Assembly: GCF_021390245.1 (NCBI RefSeq)
Contig: NZ_JAJUXH010000003.1
Span: 62,001 to 126,000, forward strand
Origin: Dyadobacter sp. CY323
GTDB taxonomy: Bacteria; Bacteroidota; Bacteroidia; Cytophagales; Spirosomataceae
DNA length: 64,000 bases
Reading direction: 5' to 3'
The first letter of the stretch is position 1; the number at the start of each line of letters is the position of its first letter. Positions 45,464-54,900 of the stretch are shown piece by piece. Both the position numbers and the translations under genes were made by a program. The notes below the pieces were generated by a model, which saw nothing but the letters and a program-made list of their open reading frames with translations, did no database searches and was not told the DNA's origin.

Positions 45464-48400
45464 TTAAAAATCAGCAAGCAGACCAAATGAATACATGCGC
45501 ACAGAAGGATAGCGGCCTGTATCGATGCCCGCCATAACGGTACCTCCGTAGTTGACCATACCAACTTCGGGATCGTATCCTTTGTATTTGGTAATCGTGA
45601 AAAGGTTCTGCGCGCCTACCGATGCTTTCAACCCTCTGATAAAGAAATCTTTCAGGATCGTTTTAGGGAAGTTGTAGCTGATCGTAATGTTTTTCAGACG
45701 CACATAGCTTCCGTCTTCGATGAAATTGGAGTTCATCCGGTTATTGCCATTAGGATCCCCCGGCGCGATGCGCGGAATCGTGTGACCAGGATTGGTGAGC
45801 GTTACAGATTCCGCATCCGCCACATTGTAGCTGCTCGGTCTTGCATAGTTAGCCACAGACGACCATTGGTTACCAAAAACCCCTCCATTACCCGGAATTT
45901 CAGCCCGGTAACGTGGATAGTTCAGAAGATCGTTTTTGAAGCTTCCGGTCAGGAATGCATTCAGTTCGAAATTCCTGTAAGTCATATTGTTGTTAAATCC
46001 GAGGGTGAATTTCGGCCAGGGATTTCCGATCACCGTCCGGTCTTCTGCATCGATTACGCCGTCTTCGTTCAGGTCACGGAACTTGGTGTCCCCTACCCAG
46101 CTTCCTGTCGCAGGATTGATCGTCAGCTCGTTGTTGGAAGTCTGGATCGCGTGGTTTTTGATATCATTGGCATCCTGGAACAAGCCCTCGGCAATATATC
46201 CCGTGATCATACTCGCCGGCTGACCTACTTCCGTTCTGAAACCTACCGAAGTTGCATTCCAGACCGGCGTGATCGGGTTCAACAGCGAGGTTACTTTGTT
46301 ACGGTCAAAGGAAAGGTTCAGACCTGTTTTCCAGTAAAATCCGCCTTTATCGATGTTTACGGTATTCAATGTAATACCCACACCACGGTTTTTCATAGAT
46401 CCTGCATTTACTGCCGGCCAGCTCAGATATCCCGGTGAGTAAGCAATGTCACCTCCATATGTGAATGGATAAGAGTTTACAGTAATGAGGCTTGTGATAT
46501 TCTTGATATATCCATCCACGATTAATTCCACGCGGTTGCTGAACATGTGCAGGTCAAGACCTCCATTGATCACGTCATCCTTTTCCCAGGTCAGGAACTC
46601 ATTGGCAAAGTTGGATGCCAGAAAACCTGTTCCCCAGCCTGTCGGTACAGTCTGTAATGTGGAGAAAATGGCATTTCCACCGCTTCCCTGATTACCCGAA
46701 CGACCGATCTCAAACCGTAGTTTCAGGTCATTGATGGCATTCACACTTTTAAGGAATGGCTCCTCAGAAACCCGCCAGGCCACCGATACAGCCGGGAAGT
46801 TACCCCAGCGACGACCCTGGCGAAATGCGGAAGAACCGTCCATCCGGTACGTTCCCTGTAAAAAGTAACGCTCATTAAAACTATAATTCAAACGGGCAAA
46901 GTACGATTCGCGTGAGCCTGCGCCTTTTCCGCTGTTGTTGCTGACATTGGAAATCACGGATGCATCACCGCCGGACAATTCTTCGATCGTGTTGGTAATG
47001 AATTTCTTTCTGGTCGCGGTTACAGACTCGTACGTGTATTCCTGCGCCTCGTGGCCCGCCATGATATTGAACGCATGTTTGTCAAGTTTCAGGTCATAGG
47101 TAAGGCGGCTGTGCAAGCTCCACCAGTTGTTGGTATTCACGGATCTTGTTGAAGTAGCTGCATCCTGCGACACGACGAAACCGCCGATGGTATAGGAAGG
47201 GTGAAATGAATAGTATTTCAAAAATTCAGCACTTCCATTCGCTTCTGTATGCCACGTCAGGTTTTTCGCCAGCTTTACGTCTGCAAACAAGCTTCCAAGA
47301 ATCGACGTTCTGCGGTTATAATCATTGTAGATCCGGGAGATCATGACCGGGTTTGTAAACTGGAACTGCGTGGTGGTAGGCCCGCCCCAGCTTCCGTCGG
47401 GGTTGGTAACCGGTACACTCGGGTTTTGATCCAATGCAAGCTGAATAATGCCTCCATTATTGGTATTGACCTTTTCTTCGGTAATACCGACACTCATATT
47501 AGCCCCGATTTTCAACCAGCTGCGGGTTTGGTTTTCAAGGTTCAAACGTCCATTATAACGTTTGAATCCCGATCCTTCCACAATCCCTTTCTGATTGAAA
47601 TATTCTCCAGATAAATAGTAGGTCGACTTCTCTGTACCGCCGCTCAGCCCTATCGAGTATTTTTGTAAGGTTGTCGGGCGGAAAAGTGCGCTTTGCCAGT
47701 CGGTTCCGTTTCCTAATACCGAAGGATCGGCAAATTGCGGCTCCGTGGCAGTAGAGCCCACCGCCTGGGCTTCGTTTCTGAACTGCGCATATTCACGCAA
47801 GTTCATTACGTCAATGTGTTTTGGCTCAGCTTGTATGGTAACCAAGGAGTTGAATGTCACTTTGGCTTCACCTGCTTTTCCGCGTTTTGTAGTGATCATC
47901 ACTACCCCGTTTGCACCCACCGCACCATAAATCGCTGTGGCTGACGGCCCCTGCAACACGTTGATCGTCTCGATGTCATCGGGGTTAATGCTCGACAGGA
48001 TATTAGAAAAACCGGTCGGACGGTTGTTGGGATCGTCACGCATGTTATCCGGCTTGATCTGCACACCGTCGATTACATATAAAGGCTGCGTTGTTCCTGT
48101 CAATGAACTCAACCCGCGTATTACCACAGAAGGTGCGGCACCCGGCTGTCCGGAGTTTTGCTGCACCATTACGTTGGCGGCACGTCCCTGCAAGCCTTGT
48201 TCCAGAGATGTGTTAATGGTTTTACTCAAATCTTTTCCCGACACGGTCACCTGCGAACTGGATACGTCGGTCTTTTTCATTTCACCGTAACCCACTACCA
48301 CCACCTCATTCAGACTAGCGATGCTCTCTTTCAACCTCACCTCGATCTTGGTACGGTTCCCCACAGGAATCTCCTGCGACTCGTAACCGATAAAGGAAAA

Positions 48401-48682
48401 AACGAGCGTATTTCCCGAAGCCGCCTCGATCGAAAACTCTCCTTTTGTGTTGGTAGTCGTACCATTGGAAGTCCCTTTCACCACCACACTCGCGCCCGGA
48501 ATGCCATCGCCAAGCTCGTCGCCAACGACTACGCCGGTCACTGTTTTTTTAGCATCCGCCTGGGCCATTACGCCCGGGGCAGCACACACGACTCCCAGTA
48601 GAATGAGGAGGGGTTGTAACCATGCCGACAGAGCACGTAAGCTTCGCCCCGACTGCCTTTTTTTGTACACGTTTTGTTGCAT
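45464..48682 (-). CDS. SusC/RagA family TonB-linked outer-membrane transporter
   Basis: The 1072-residue protein has a long, basic signal sequence (residues 1-41, ending PGVMAQA), a carboxypeptidase-regulatory-like domain (about 47-125), and a plug domain starting VVVGYGEMKKTDVSSS with SIQGA-like RGLSSLTGTTQPLYVIDGV. The 22-strand barrel ends SFGLLADF. It imports oligosaccharides too large for porins, driven by TonB. Its partner SusD lies directly downstream. The ligand is probably a xyloglucan or beta-glucan fragment, from the two hydrolases in the operon. Confidence 0.95.
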   Translation of the reverse strand: MQQNVYKKRQSGRSLRALSAWLQPLLILLGVVCAAPGVMAQADAKKTVTGVVVGDELGDGIPGASVVVKGTSNGTTTNTKGEFSIEAASGNTLVFSFIGYESQEIPVGNRTKIEVRLKESIASLNEVVVVGYGEMKKTDVSSSQVTVSGKDLSKTINTSLEQGLQGRAANVMVQQNSGQPGAAPSVVIRGLSSLTGTTQPLYVIDGVQIKPDNMRDDPNNRPTGFSNILSSINPDDIETINVLQGPSATAIYGAVGANGVVMITTKRGKAGEAKVTFNSLVTIQAEPKHIDVMNLREYAQFRNEAQAVGSTATEPQFADPSVLGNGTDWQSALFRPTTLQKYSIGLSGGTEKSTYYLSGEYFNQKGIVEGSGFKRYNGRLNLENQTRSWLKIGANMSVGITEEKVNTNNGGIIQLALDQNPSVPVTNPDGSWGGPTTTQFQFTNPVMISRIYNDYNRRTSILGSLFADVKLAKNLTWHTEANGSAEFLKYYSFHPSYTIGGFVVSQDAATSTRSVNTNNWWSLHSRLTYDLKLDKHAFNIMAGHEAQEYTYESVTATRKKFITNTIEELSGGDASVISNVSNNSGKGAGSRESYFARLNYSFNERYFLQGTYRMDGSSAFRQGRRWGNFPAVSVAWRVSEEPFLKSVNAINDLKLRFEIGRSGNQGSGGNAIFSTLQTVPTGWGTGFLASNFANEFLTWEKDDVINGGLDLHMFSNRVELIVDGYIKNITSLITVNSYPFTYGGDIAYSPGYLSWPAVNAGSMKNRGVGITLNTVNIDKGGFYWKTGLNLSFDRNKVTSLLNPITPVWNATSVGFRTEVGQPASMITGYIAEGLFQDANDIKNHAIQTSNNELTINPATGSWVGDTKFRDLNEDGVIDAEDRTVIGNPWPKFTLGFNNNMTYRNFELNAFLTGSFKNDLLNYPRYRAEIPGNGGVFGNQWSSVANYARPSSYNVADAESVTLTNPGHTIPRIAPGDPNGNNRMNSNFIEDGSYVRLKNITISYNFPKTILKDFFIRGLKASVGAQNLFTITKYKGYDPEVGMVNYGGTVMAGIDTGRYPSVRMYSFGLLADF

Positions 48683-49048
48683 GTTGTTTTGTTTTAATAT
48701 GCTTGTTTGTCCACTTCGATTTAGACATTTCCGCGATCGTTGCGGACGACGTCTTGTTTAGCACAAATCGAATGAATAGTTGGACAAATGTGACCGATTA
48801 AAACCTTCGGCGGGGGATTCAAATGTTTACATTAGGGGGATCATTTGTAAACATTGAGGTATATTTTATACTTTTTTCGTCATTTATCACAGTTTTAACC
48901 CCGACAAACAACAAAAAAAGCCGTAGTATACAAGGTGTATATCTCCGACCCTTTTTAAAGTATCAGATCATTCAATTGCACTATTCCGATCCGATAGGAT
49001 TTTTAACTTTACTTAAATGACATTTTCGTGGCGCTGGAAATACAGAAT
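48683..49048. other. Regulatory gap between the hybrid sensor gene and susC
   Basis: These 366 bp have no real gene. The part nearest susC contains the probable leader and promoter on the minus strand, but I found no complete TTG-N19-TAnnTTTG match (ATTCGATTTG is one base off). A GC-rich hairpin CCGC/GCGG is near 48734-48750. The AT-rich left part may hold the binding site for the hybrid regulator. No terminator after the regulator gene is obvious. Confidence 0.5.
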
Positions 49049-52000
49049 TTAATGTTCCTCAACACTTTGCCGGCGATACTCGGTAGGCAGTTTCTGGTAT
49101 TCATCTTTAAACAATCTGGCAAAGTACTTGGGGTTGTTAAACCCGATCTGATAGGCAATTTCCGACACCGAAAGCTGGCTTTTCAAAAGCAGGTCTGCAC
49201 CTCTTTTCAGACGGATGATACGGATAAATTCAATAGGCGTTTTCCCCGTCAGCGAGCTGATCTTTTTATACAGGTACATCCGGCTCATCGACATCGCCTC
49301 GCTCAGTTCCTCGACGGTGTATTCCGCATTGGCAATGTTCTCCTCAACAACCTTTATTGCTTTTTTAATGAATTCTTCATCCAGCGAACGGATCGCCACT
49401 TCACTCGGCCGCACCTCGATGTGCTGCTGAAATTGCTTCTGGAAAAGCTCGCGCTGCAAGATCAGATTGGCGATCCGGACCTGTAAAATATCCAGCCGGA
49501 ACGGTTTCGTCACATATGCATCTGCGCCGGTCTGGTAACCTTGCAATTGCTGTTCCTCCTCTGCCCGGGCTGTCAGCAATACTACGGGAATATGCGAAAT
49601 CCGACGATCGGTCTTAATGGTTCTGCAAAGCTCAATTCCATCCATTTCCGGCATCATTACATCGCTCACGATCAGGTCAGGGATGGTTTCCAGGGTTATT
49701 TCAAGTCCCGCTCTTCCATTTGCCGCTTCCAGGATCCGGTACTCCTGCGACAGTACCTCTTTGAGATAATCCCTGAACTCATCATTATCCTCCACGAGCA
49801 GCACCAGCGGCTTTTCTTTCAATGCTATTTCTTTCGGCAGATCCAATGCGATCGTTTCTTCGGGAACAACAGCCTCCACAGGTTCTGCAGGCGCCACTCT
49901 TGGGGCTGTCTCGCGGAGAGGCAGCGATATCGTGAAAGTACTTCCGCTACCTACATAACTTTCGAGATCAATCGCGCCACTATGCATTTTGACAAATTCC
50001 GTGGCTATGGAAAGGCCGATCCCGCTACCCTGGTTGATGATGTGATCCGGCAACGGATGCTGGTAAAACCGGTCGAAAATCTTCTGCTGCGCCTCGGGCG
50101 GAATTCCTATACCTGAATCCTCTACTTTGATTTCAAGAAATTCCTCCATTTCATCACTGCTGATGATCTGCAACTTCACCGACACCTGCCCATTCTCAGG
50201 CGTAAACTTAAATGCATTGGACAGCAGGTTATACATGATTTTGGAGAGCTTATCCTGATCAAAATCAGCATAACGCGATTTTACGTCGCTTTCAAAATGA
50301 TAGCGGATACGTTTGTGCGCCGACAGGTCCGAAAAGGTATGGGCGATCTCCCGGACAAACTGAATAATATCCCCTCGCTCAGGCCTGAACTGTGCTTCCT
50401 CAACTTCCAGCTTCTTGAAATCCAGTATCTGCGTAACCAGGTTAAGCAAACGTTTCGCATTGCGGTGCACAAGTGAAAGCTGTTTGTGAACTGCATGTTC
50501 CGCCCGGATATTTTTAAGCAAATTTTCCAGAGGCGTAAGCATCAGGGTCAGCGGCGTGCGGAATTCGTGACTTACATTGGTAAAGAACCGGATCTTCATC
50601 AGATCGAGCTCATGCATTTGCTGAGCATGCATTCGTTCCTGTTCAAGCCTGAAATTCATTCTTTCCCGCTCGACCAGCACCCACCGCGCAACCGCCAGCG
50701 CACCTATTACCAGCAATGCATAGACAAAATACGCCCACGAAGTGCGCCAGAATGGTGGCAAAACTTGAAGTGCCAGCCTTCGCTCCGTGGATACGCCGCC
50801 CTCCTTCATTCTCACCTTAAAAACATACGTCCCAGGGTCAAGATTGGTATACGTTACTTTCCGGGTTTCGTCAGCCTCGAACCATTGGTTGTTAAAACCT
50901 TCCAACGTATATATATAATGGTTTTTTTCGGGGTTCAGAAAATTCAATGCGGCGAACTCAATAGTGAACACATTCTGGTTGTATTTCAAAACAATGCGCT
51001 CGGTCTGCGTGATCGACTTTTTCAATACCTCTTCTCCGTCAGCCAGCTCTCCCGGTAGGATACTTTTATTGAATATCTGAAAATCAGTCAGCACAACCTG
51101 CGCCTTCACTGGCTCGCTGCTGATCTGCGAAGGATCAAAAATTGAAAATCCATTGGCGCCGCCGAAAGTCAGTTCTCCGGTACGAAGTCGCTGCGCCGCG
51201 TTCTCATTGAAACCTCTGCCTTGCAAACCGTCGATTTCATTGTAAGTATTGACACTGAACCTGGCAGGTATTGTGCCTGTTCTTTTAGTTACTTTGAAAT
51301 TCACCAATCCTTTCGGCGTTCCGAGCCAAAGATTTTGCAGGTTATCTACCACAATGGTCAGAATGGAGTTATCCGGAAGACCATCTTTTGTATCGTATGA
51401 AACAAATGCATTCCCGTTTCTGTCAAAGCGATTAAGGCCTTCAATGGTCCCCACCCAAATATTTCCGAGACTATCCCGTGCCAGCGAAGTAACACCGTCG
51501 CTGCTCAGCCCCAGGGTGTCGCCTTCCGTGTGCATATAATGCACAAATTTGCCTGTACTATGTTTCAGCACATCGATCCCGTTGGCAGTTCCGACCCACA
51601 AATCACCATTTTTATCTTCCAGTAATGCAGAAATGTAGTCAGATCTTACAGAATTGGGGGCGAGCCGGCGGTAATGCCGGAATGTCTTTTTATTTCGGTC
51701 GAATAAATCCAGTCCGTCCGCCAAAGTGCCCACCCAAAGGCGTCTCTTGGAATCTTCAAAAATCTCCCACACCCGATCGTCGACCAGACTGGTGGAGTCG
51801 GCGGGATTGTGCAGGTAGCGGGTAAAAGTCTTTCCGTCGAAACTATTGAGCCCCCCAAAGTAGGTACCAATCCAAAGTACTTCCTCCCGATCCAGGAACA
51901 TGCTCACGATCACATTGTTGCTCAGACTATTTGGATTTCCGGGGATGTTTTTAAACTGCCTGAATCGATTATTGGTCCGGTCGTAATGGATCAACCCGCC

Positions 52001-53185
52001 TCCGTTGGTACCCAGCCAGATGTTCCCGTTTTTATCCTCTGCAAAAACGTTTACATCCTCAAAAGGCAAGCTGCCCGCCTCGGCAGGAAGATGCCGAATG
52101 AGCGAGAATTTGAAAATATCTTTATGGTAATTGCAGAAACCTTTTTTGAAAGTTCCTGCCCAGATCATGCCCGTTGCATCTTTATAAAGGCTCAGTATGC
52201 TATTCTGACTGATGGTGCGGGGATCATTCGCATTGGAAAGTAACGTAGAAACTTCCCTCGTTTTTTTATCCAGAATATTAATGCCACCGTGATCCGTCCC
52301 GATCCAAATCTTCCCCCCGGGCCCTTCGATGATCGCACTTACTGCATTGTTGCTCAGCTTGAAATGCGGCCCGGCGGTACTTGCCGACAGAAGCTGATTT
52401 TGTTTTAAATCAAAATAAAATGCGCCCAGTACGGCTTTAACAATGTATACCCACGGCTGACCTTCATGATCAATAAAAACCCGGTGATTGAGCGATTTAC
52501 CAAGCTTTTTGTCCCGTAATAAAGTACTTTGAAAACCCGTCTGATTGGTACGGGCATCAATGCGAAGCAGCAAACCATCGTCGCAAACTACCCAGAGATT
52601 ACCCTGCATGTCTTCGGTAAAATCTGCGATAACCGGGCTGATTGTGTTCCGTGATCGTTTAAATGCAACAGATCCGACTTTGAGCAGCTTTTTAGAAGCA
52701 GTCAGGAATTTTACCAAACCCAGTTTGTTGTGATTGATCCAGTAATCCCCCGATTTTGTTTTGAAAATCCTGCCAAAATCTGCATCGGGAAGTCCGAGAC
52801 GCCTGGCTGCTTTGCCGGAATTGCGGTCAATGCTTTCGGTGAATGGATCGTAAATGTTGAATCCCTGCTTCGTATTGACCCAGATATACCCCTCGGGATC
52901 TTCGAAAATCGACTCGATGTGGTGATCCGAAATGCTGGTTGAATCGGCAGGATCGTGCTTGAAAATCCTAAATGAATAGCCATCGAACCGGTTAAGGCCG
53001 CCGGCGGTACCTACCCAGACAAACCCCCGGCTATCTTTGAAAAAACAATTGACCTGATTGTGGGATAGTCCTTTTTCTGCATTATAGCGAGAGAATTGGT
53101 AGTCGTTCGACTGAGCCACACCTATTCTCACCCATCCTATTACACTGGCCAGTACTAAACAGCAAACCAAAAACCATCTTCGCAT
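49049..53185 (-). CDS. Hybrid two-component sensor/regulator of the SusCD locus (HTCS)
   Basis: The protein has 1378 residues: signal sequence (1-25); about fourteen periplasmic beta-propeller repeats (GLSHNQVNCFFKD..., NGNLWLGT-type); a Y_Y_Y domain (about 690-780); one membrane helix (about 788-808); a histidine kinase domain with His873 in NVSHEFRTPL; an ATPase domain (DSGIGIPPEAQQ); a receiver with Asp1175 in IVSDVMMPEMDG; and an AraC-type DNA-binding domain at the end. It senses an oligosaccharide in the periplasm and switches on the downstream susC operon. It lies upstream of susC on the same strand, the usual arrangement. Confidence 0.96.
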   Translation of the reverse strand: MRRWFLVCCLVLASVIGWVRIGVAQSNDYQFSRYNAEKGLSHNQVNCFFKDSRGFVWVGTAGGLNRFDGYSFRIFKHDPADSTSISDHHIESIFEDPEGYIWVNTKQGFNIYDPFTESIDRNSGKAARRLGLPDADFGRIFKTKSGDYWINHNKLGLVKFLTASKKLLKVGSVAFKRSRNTISPVIADFTEDMQGNLWVVCDDGLLLRIDARTNQTGFQSTLLRDKKLGKSLNHRVFIDHEGQPWVYIVKAVLGAFYFDLKQNQLLSASTAGPHFKLSNNAVSAIIEGPGGKIWIGTDHGGINILDKKTREVSTLLSNANDPRTISQNSILSLYKDATGMIWAGTFKKGFCNYHKDIFKFSLIRHLPAEAGSLPFEDVNVFAEDKNGNIWLGTNGGGLIHYDRTNNRFRQFKNIPGNPNSLSNNVIVSMFLDREEVLWIGTYFGGLNSFDGKTFTRYLHNPADSTSLVDDRVWEIFEDSKRRLWVGTLADGLDLFDRNKKTFRHYRRLAPNSVRSDYISALLEDKNGDLWVGTANGIDVLKHSTGKFVHYMHTEGDTLGLSSDGVTSLARDSLGNIWVGTIEGLNRFDRNGNAFVSYDTKDGLPDNSILTIVVDNLQNLWLGTPKGLVNFKVTKRTGTIPARFSVNTYNEIDGLQGRGFNENAAQRLRTGELTFGGANGFSIFDPSQISSEPVKAQVVLTDFQIFNKSILPGELADGEEVLKKSITQTERIVLKYNQNVFTIEFAALNFLNPEKNHYIYTLEGFNNQWFEADETRKVTYTNLDPGTYVFKVRMKEGGVSTERRLALQVLPPFWRTSWAYFVYALLVIGALAVARWVLVERERMNFRLEQERMHAQQMHELDLMKIRFFTNVSHEFRTPLTLMLTPLENLLKNIRAEHAVHKQLSLVHRNAKRLLNLVTQILDFKKLEVEEAQFRPERGDIIQFVREIAHTFSDLSAHKRIRYHFESDVKSRYADFDQDKLSKIMYNLLSNAFKFTPENGQVSVKLQIISSDEMEEFLEIKVEDSGIGIPPEAQQKIFDRFYQHPLPDHIINQGSGIGLSIATEFVKMHSGAIDLESYVGSGSTFTISLPLRETAPRVAPAEPVEAVVPEETIALDLPKEIALKEKPLVLLVEDNDEFRDYLKEVLSQEYRILEAANGRAGLEITLETIPDLIVSDVMMPEMDGIELCRTIKTDRRISHIPVVLLTARAEEEQQLQGYQTGADAYVTKPFRLDILQVRIANLILQRELFQKQFQQHIEVRPSEVAIRSLDEEFIKKAIKVVEENIANAEYTVEELSEAMSMSRMYLYKKISSLTGKTPIEFIRIIRLKRGADLLLKSQLSVSEIAYQIGFNNPKYFARLFKDEYQKLPTEYRRQSVEEH

Positions 53186-53233
53186 GAATGAACCGCAGTC
53201 ATTACTATTAGTTAAAAGTAAACTTGTTTTTGA

Positions 53234-53665
53234 TTAAAATCTTGCCTGATTAAGATATTTATCTTGCATATATTCGAAGGAATCTGCTATCATTTCTTCC
53301 AGCACACCTTTATCCACGTCGCTCAGCTTTTTAATGTAAACGCACCCTTTACCAAGTGTATGTTTCCCGAATTTCGCCAGCAATTCTTCCTTCGAAGTGA
53401 AATTAGTCGCCATGTAAAGTGTAATTGCATTACTTCGTGGTGAAAACCCGATCAACGGAGCGTCGCCTTCATGTCCACTTTCATACTTATAATGGTAGCT
53501 TCCAAATCCCACAATGCCCGGGCCCCACATTTTTGGCTCCTTTCCCGTACATTTCCTCATCATCTCAATGATCTCAAAACTATCGCGCCGCTTAATTTCG
53601 TTCGGGACAGCATTGATAAAGTCGGTCACACTTCCGGTTGTTTCGGTTGTTTTATTTTGGGCCAT
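53234..53665 (-). CDS. DUF1801 domain protein
   Basis: This 143-residue soluble protein matches the DUF1801 (YdhG/YdeI-like) pattern: DFINAVPNEIKRRDSFEIIEMM, KMWGPGIVGFGSYHYKYESG and GKHTLGKGCVYIKKLSDVD. The biochemical role of the family is not established. It is encoded 48 bp upstream of the hybrid sensor gene on the same strand, but it is unlikely to belong to the polysaccharide locus because such genes usually stand alone. Confidence 0.88.
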   Translation of the reverse strand: MAQNKTTETTGSVTDFINAVPNEIKRRDSFEIIEMMRKCTGKEPKMWGPGIVGFGSYHYKYESGHEGDAPLIGFSPRSNAITLYMATNFTSKEELLAKFGKHTLGKGCVYIKKLSDVDKGVLEEMIADSFEYMQDKYLNQARF

Positions 53666-53844
53666 CGACTGTAATGATTAAGTAGTTATGACAAAAGCAA
53701 GTTTCAAGCAACTTTACTGATATAGAAATAATTCTATAAACATGTAGCTAATGTACTTAGCGCACCCTTGGCTCTTTAAAATATATTATTTAATGGCATA
53801 ACATTTTAATTGATTTTAGTAACGTTCTAAAATCTTCAAATTCA

Positions 53845-54096
53845 ATGGTTACGTTAAACTTTGTAAAAGACGACTGGGTGAAGGAAAAGAACGGATCGAG
53901 AACAATGAGGGTAGACGAGTACCAAATTGTGGAGACCGTTACTTACGCAAACGGCAATTTATCGATGCCCATAATCAAACGGGCGTATAGTGGTAAAGTT
54001 TGGTGCACCTGGATTAATGAAAACAAGGCTGTGGTTACCCAGCCTTTTTGGGAATATGAGCTTGAAGCAGCCATTCCCGAAGCAAGTCAGGGTTGA
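53845..54096 (+). CDS. Small protein of 83 residues, possibly YodC/DUF2158-like
   Basis: It starts VTLNFVKDDWVKEKNGSRTM and ends with VWCTWINENKAVVTQPFWEYELEAA. The pattern V-x-K-x-G-S...M, then C-x-W, then F-x-x-x-x-L recalls the small DUF2158 (YodC) family, but the middle is longer. Coding is supported by sensible codon use and a terminator 64 bp downstream. It has no signal peptide or membrane segment. The function is unknown. Confidence 0.6.
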   Translation: MVTLNFVKDDWVKEKNGSRTMRVDEYQIVETVTYANGNLSMPIIKRAYSGKVWCTWINENKAVVTQPFWEYELEAAIPEASQG

Positions 54097-54159
54097 GATA
54101 TCCTGACGCAGGTACCGCACACACCCCTTGAAATTTTGACATCCATACACATGTTTACA

Positions 54160-54187
54160 AAAAAGCCCGGACTAACCGGGTTTTTTC
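54160..54187. terminator. Bidirectional terminator
   Basis: CCCGG (54166-54170) and CCGGG (54176-54180) are separated by ACTAA. The stem is preceded by A residues and followed by TTTTTT, so it works in both directions between convergent genes. Confidence 0.85.
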
Positions 54188-54223
54188 ATGCATATTCCTC
54201 TCATTTTCGGCATAGTCGCCGGA

Positions 54224-54583
54224 TCAAGGCTGAGTATTTGACGATGTCGTATCGCCTGTTTCAGCAGTTCCTTTTCTATCTTTACGTCTGTTCATCCCAT
54301 CTTTTTTCCGATCTGCTGAGGGAGTTACAGAGTCATGTATAACTGCCCCGGAACTTCTTTGTCCTTTAATCAACGTATCTTCAGACGGGGTTTGGGGTGA
54401 TCTGGTAGGTGACTGCGGTGAGTTGAAATCGACTTTCTTATCATCCGTAGTTGCAGGTACGGGCGTTTGTTGTGTAGACGTTTGTGGCACCTGCTGACTT
54501 GCCGTAGCAGGGGCTGTTTGTGCAAATGCCGCACTTGTCGCAGCAAGACAAACTAAAATCAGAGTCGCTTTTAATTTTCTCAT
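54224..54583 (-). CDS. Secreted low-complexity protein, Pro/Thr/Gln/Ser-rich
   Basis: This 119-residue protein has a clear signal peptide (1-21, ending AAFAQ). The mature chain is a disordered stretch rich in Thr, Pro, Gln and Ser (QVPQTSTQQTPVPAT, SPQSPTRSPQTPSED), then a basic patch (RKKDGMNRRKDRKG) and a polar end. No cysteine, hydrophobic core or domain is visible. It may be a periplasmic linker or stress protein. I do not recognise a family. Confidence 0.6.
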   Translation of the reverse strand: MRKLKATLILVCLAATSAAFAQTAPATASQQVPQTSTQQTPVPATTDDKKVDFNSPQSPTRSPQTPSEDTLIKGQRSSGAVIHDSVTPSADRKKDGMNRRKDRKGTAETGDTTSSNTQP

Positions 54584-54900
54584 TTCAGTTTAATTTTAGT
54601 TGATGAAATCCTGATAATCGGGTTTTAATACTACTAAAACTATTCCAGAAGCAGAAAATCAAAATTTCCCAAAGGACTGATAATGAGATTGTTTTGAATT
54701 ATTGAAGTTTTATTTTTAAGATAAAAGCCCGTTGATAGTTCAAGAACGATGGTTATCCACACTATGCGGTAGTGATTACCCAAAAGGGTTAAGTTTTGAA
54801 CTTCATCAAAAAGAAATAACATGGATAACTAAGATCGAAATATTTCGATGCCATCCCTCCACAGCAATCCATTCCAAATGGAGTTAAGCTCAATTCGAAT
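54584..54900. other. Gap without recognisable genes
   Basis: These 317 AT-rich bases hold only short spurious frames. I see no clear promoter or hairpin. Confidence 0.5.

Noticed and set aside
48823-49020. Open frame of 65 codons upstream of susC
   Set aside because: It has low-complexity hydrophobic content and no coding signal; it sits in the regulatory gap.
54640-54822. Minus-strand frame of 60 codons between two small genes
   Set aside because: AT-rich, no conserved pattern; no support for expression.
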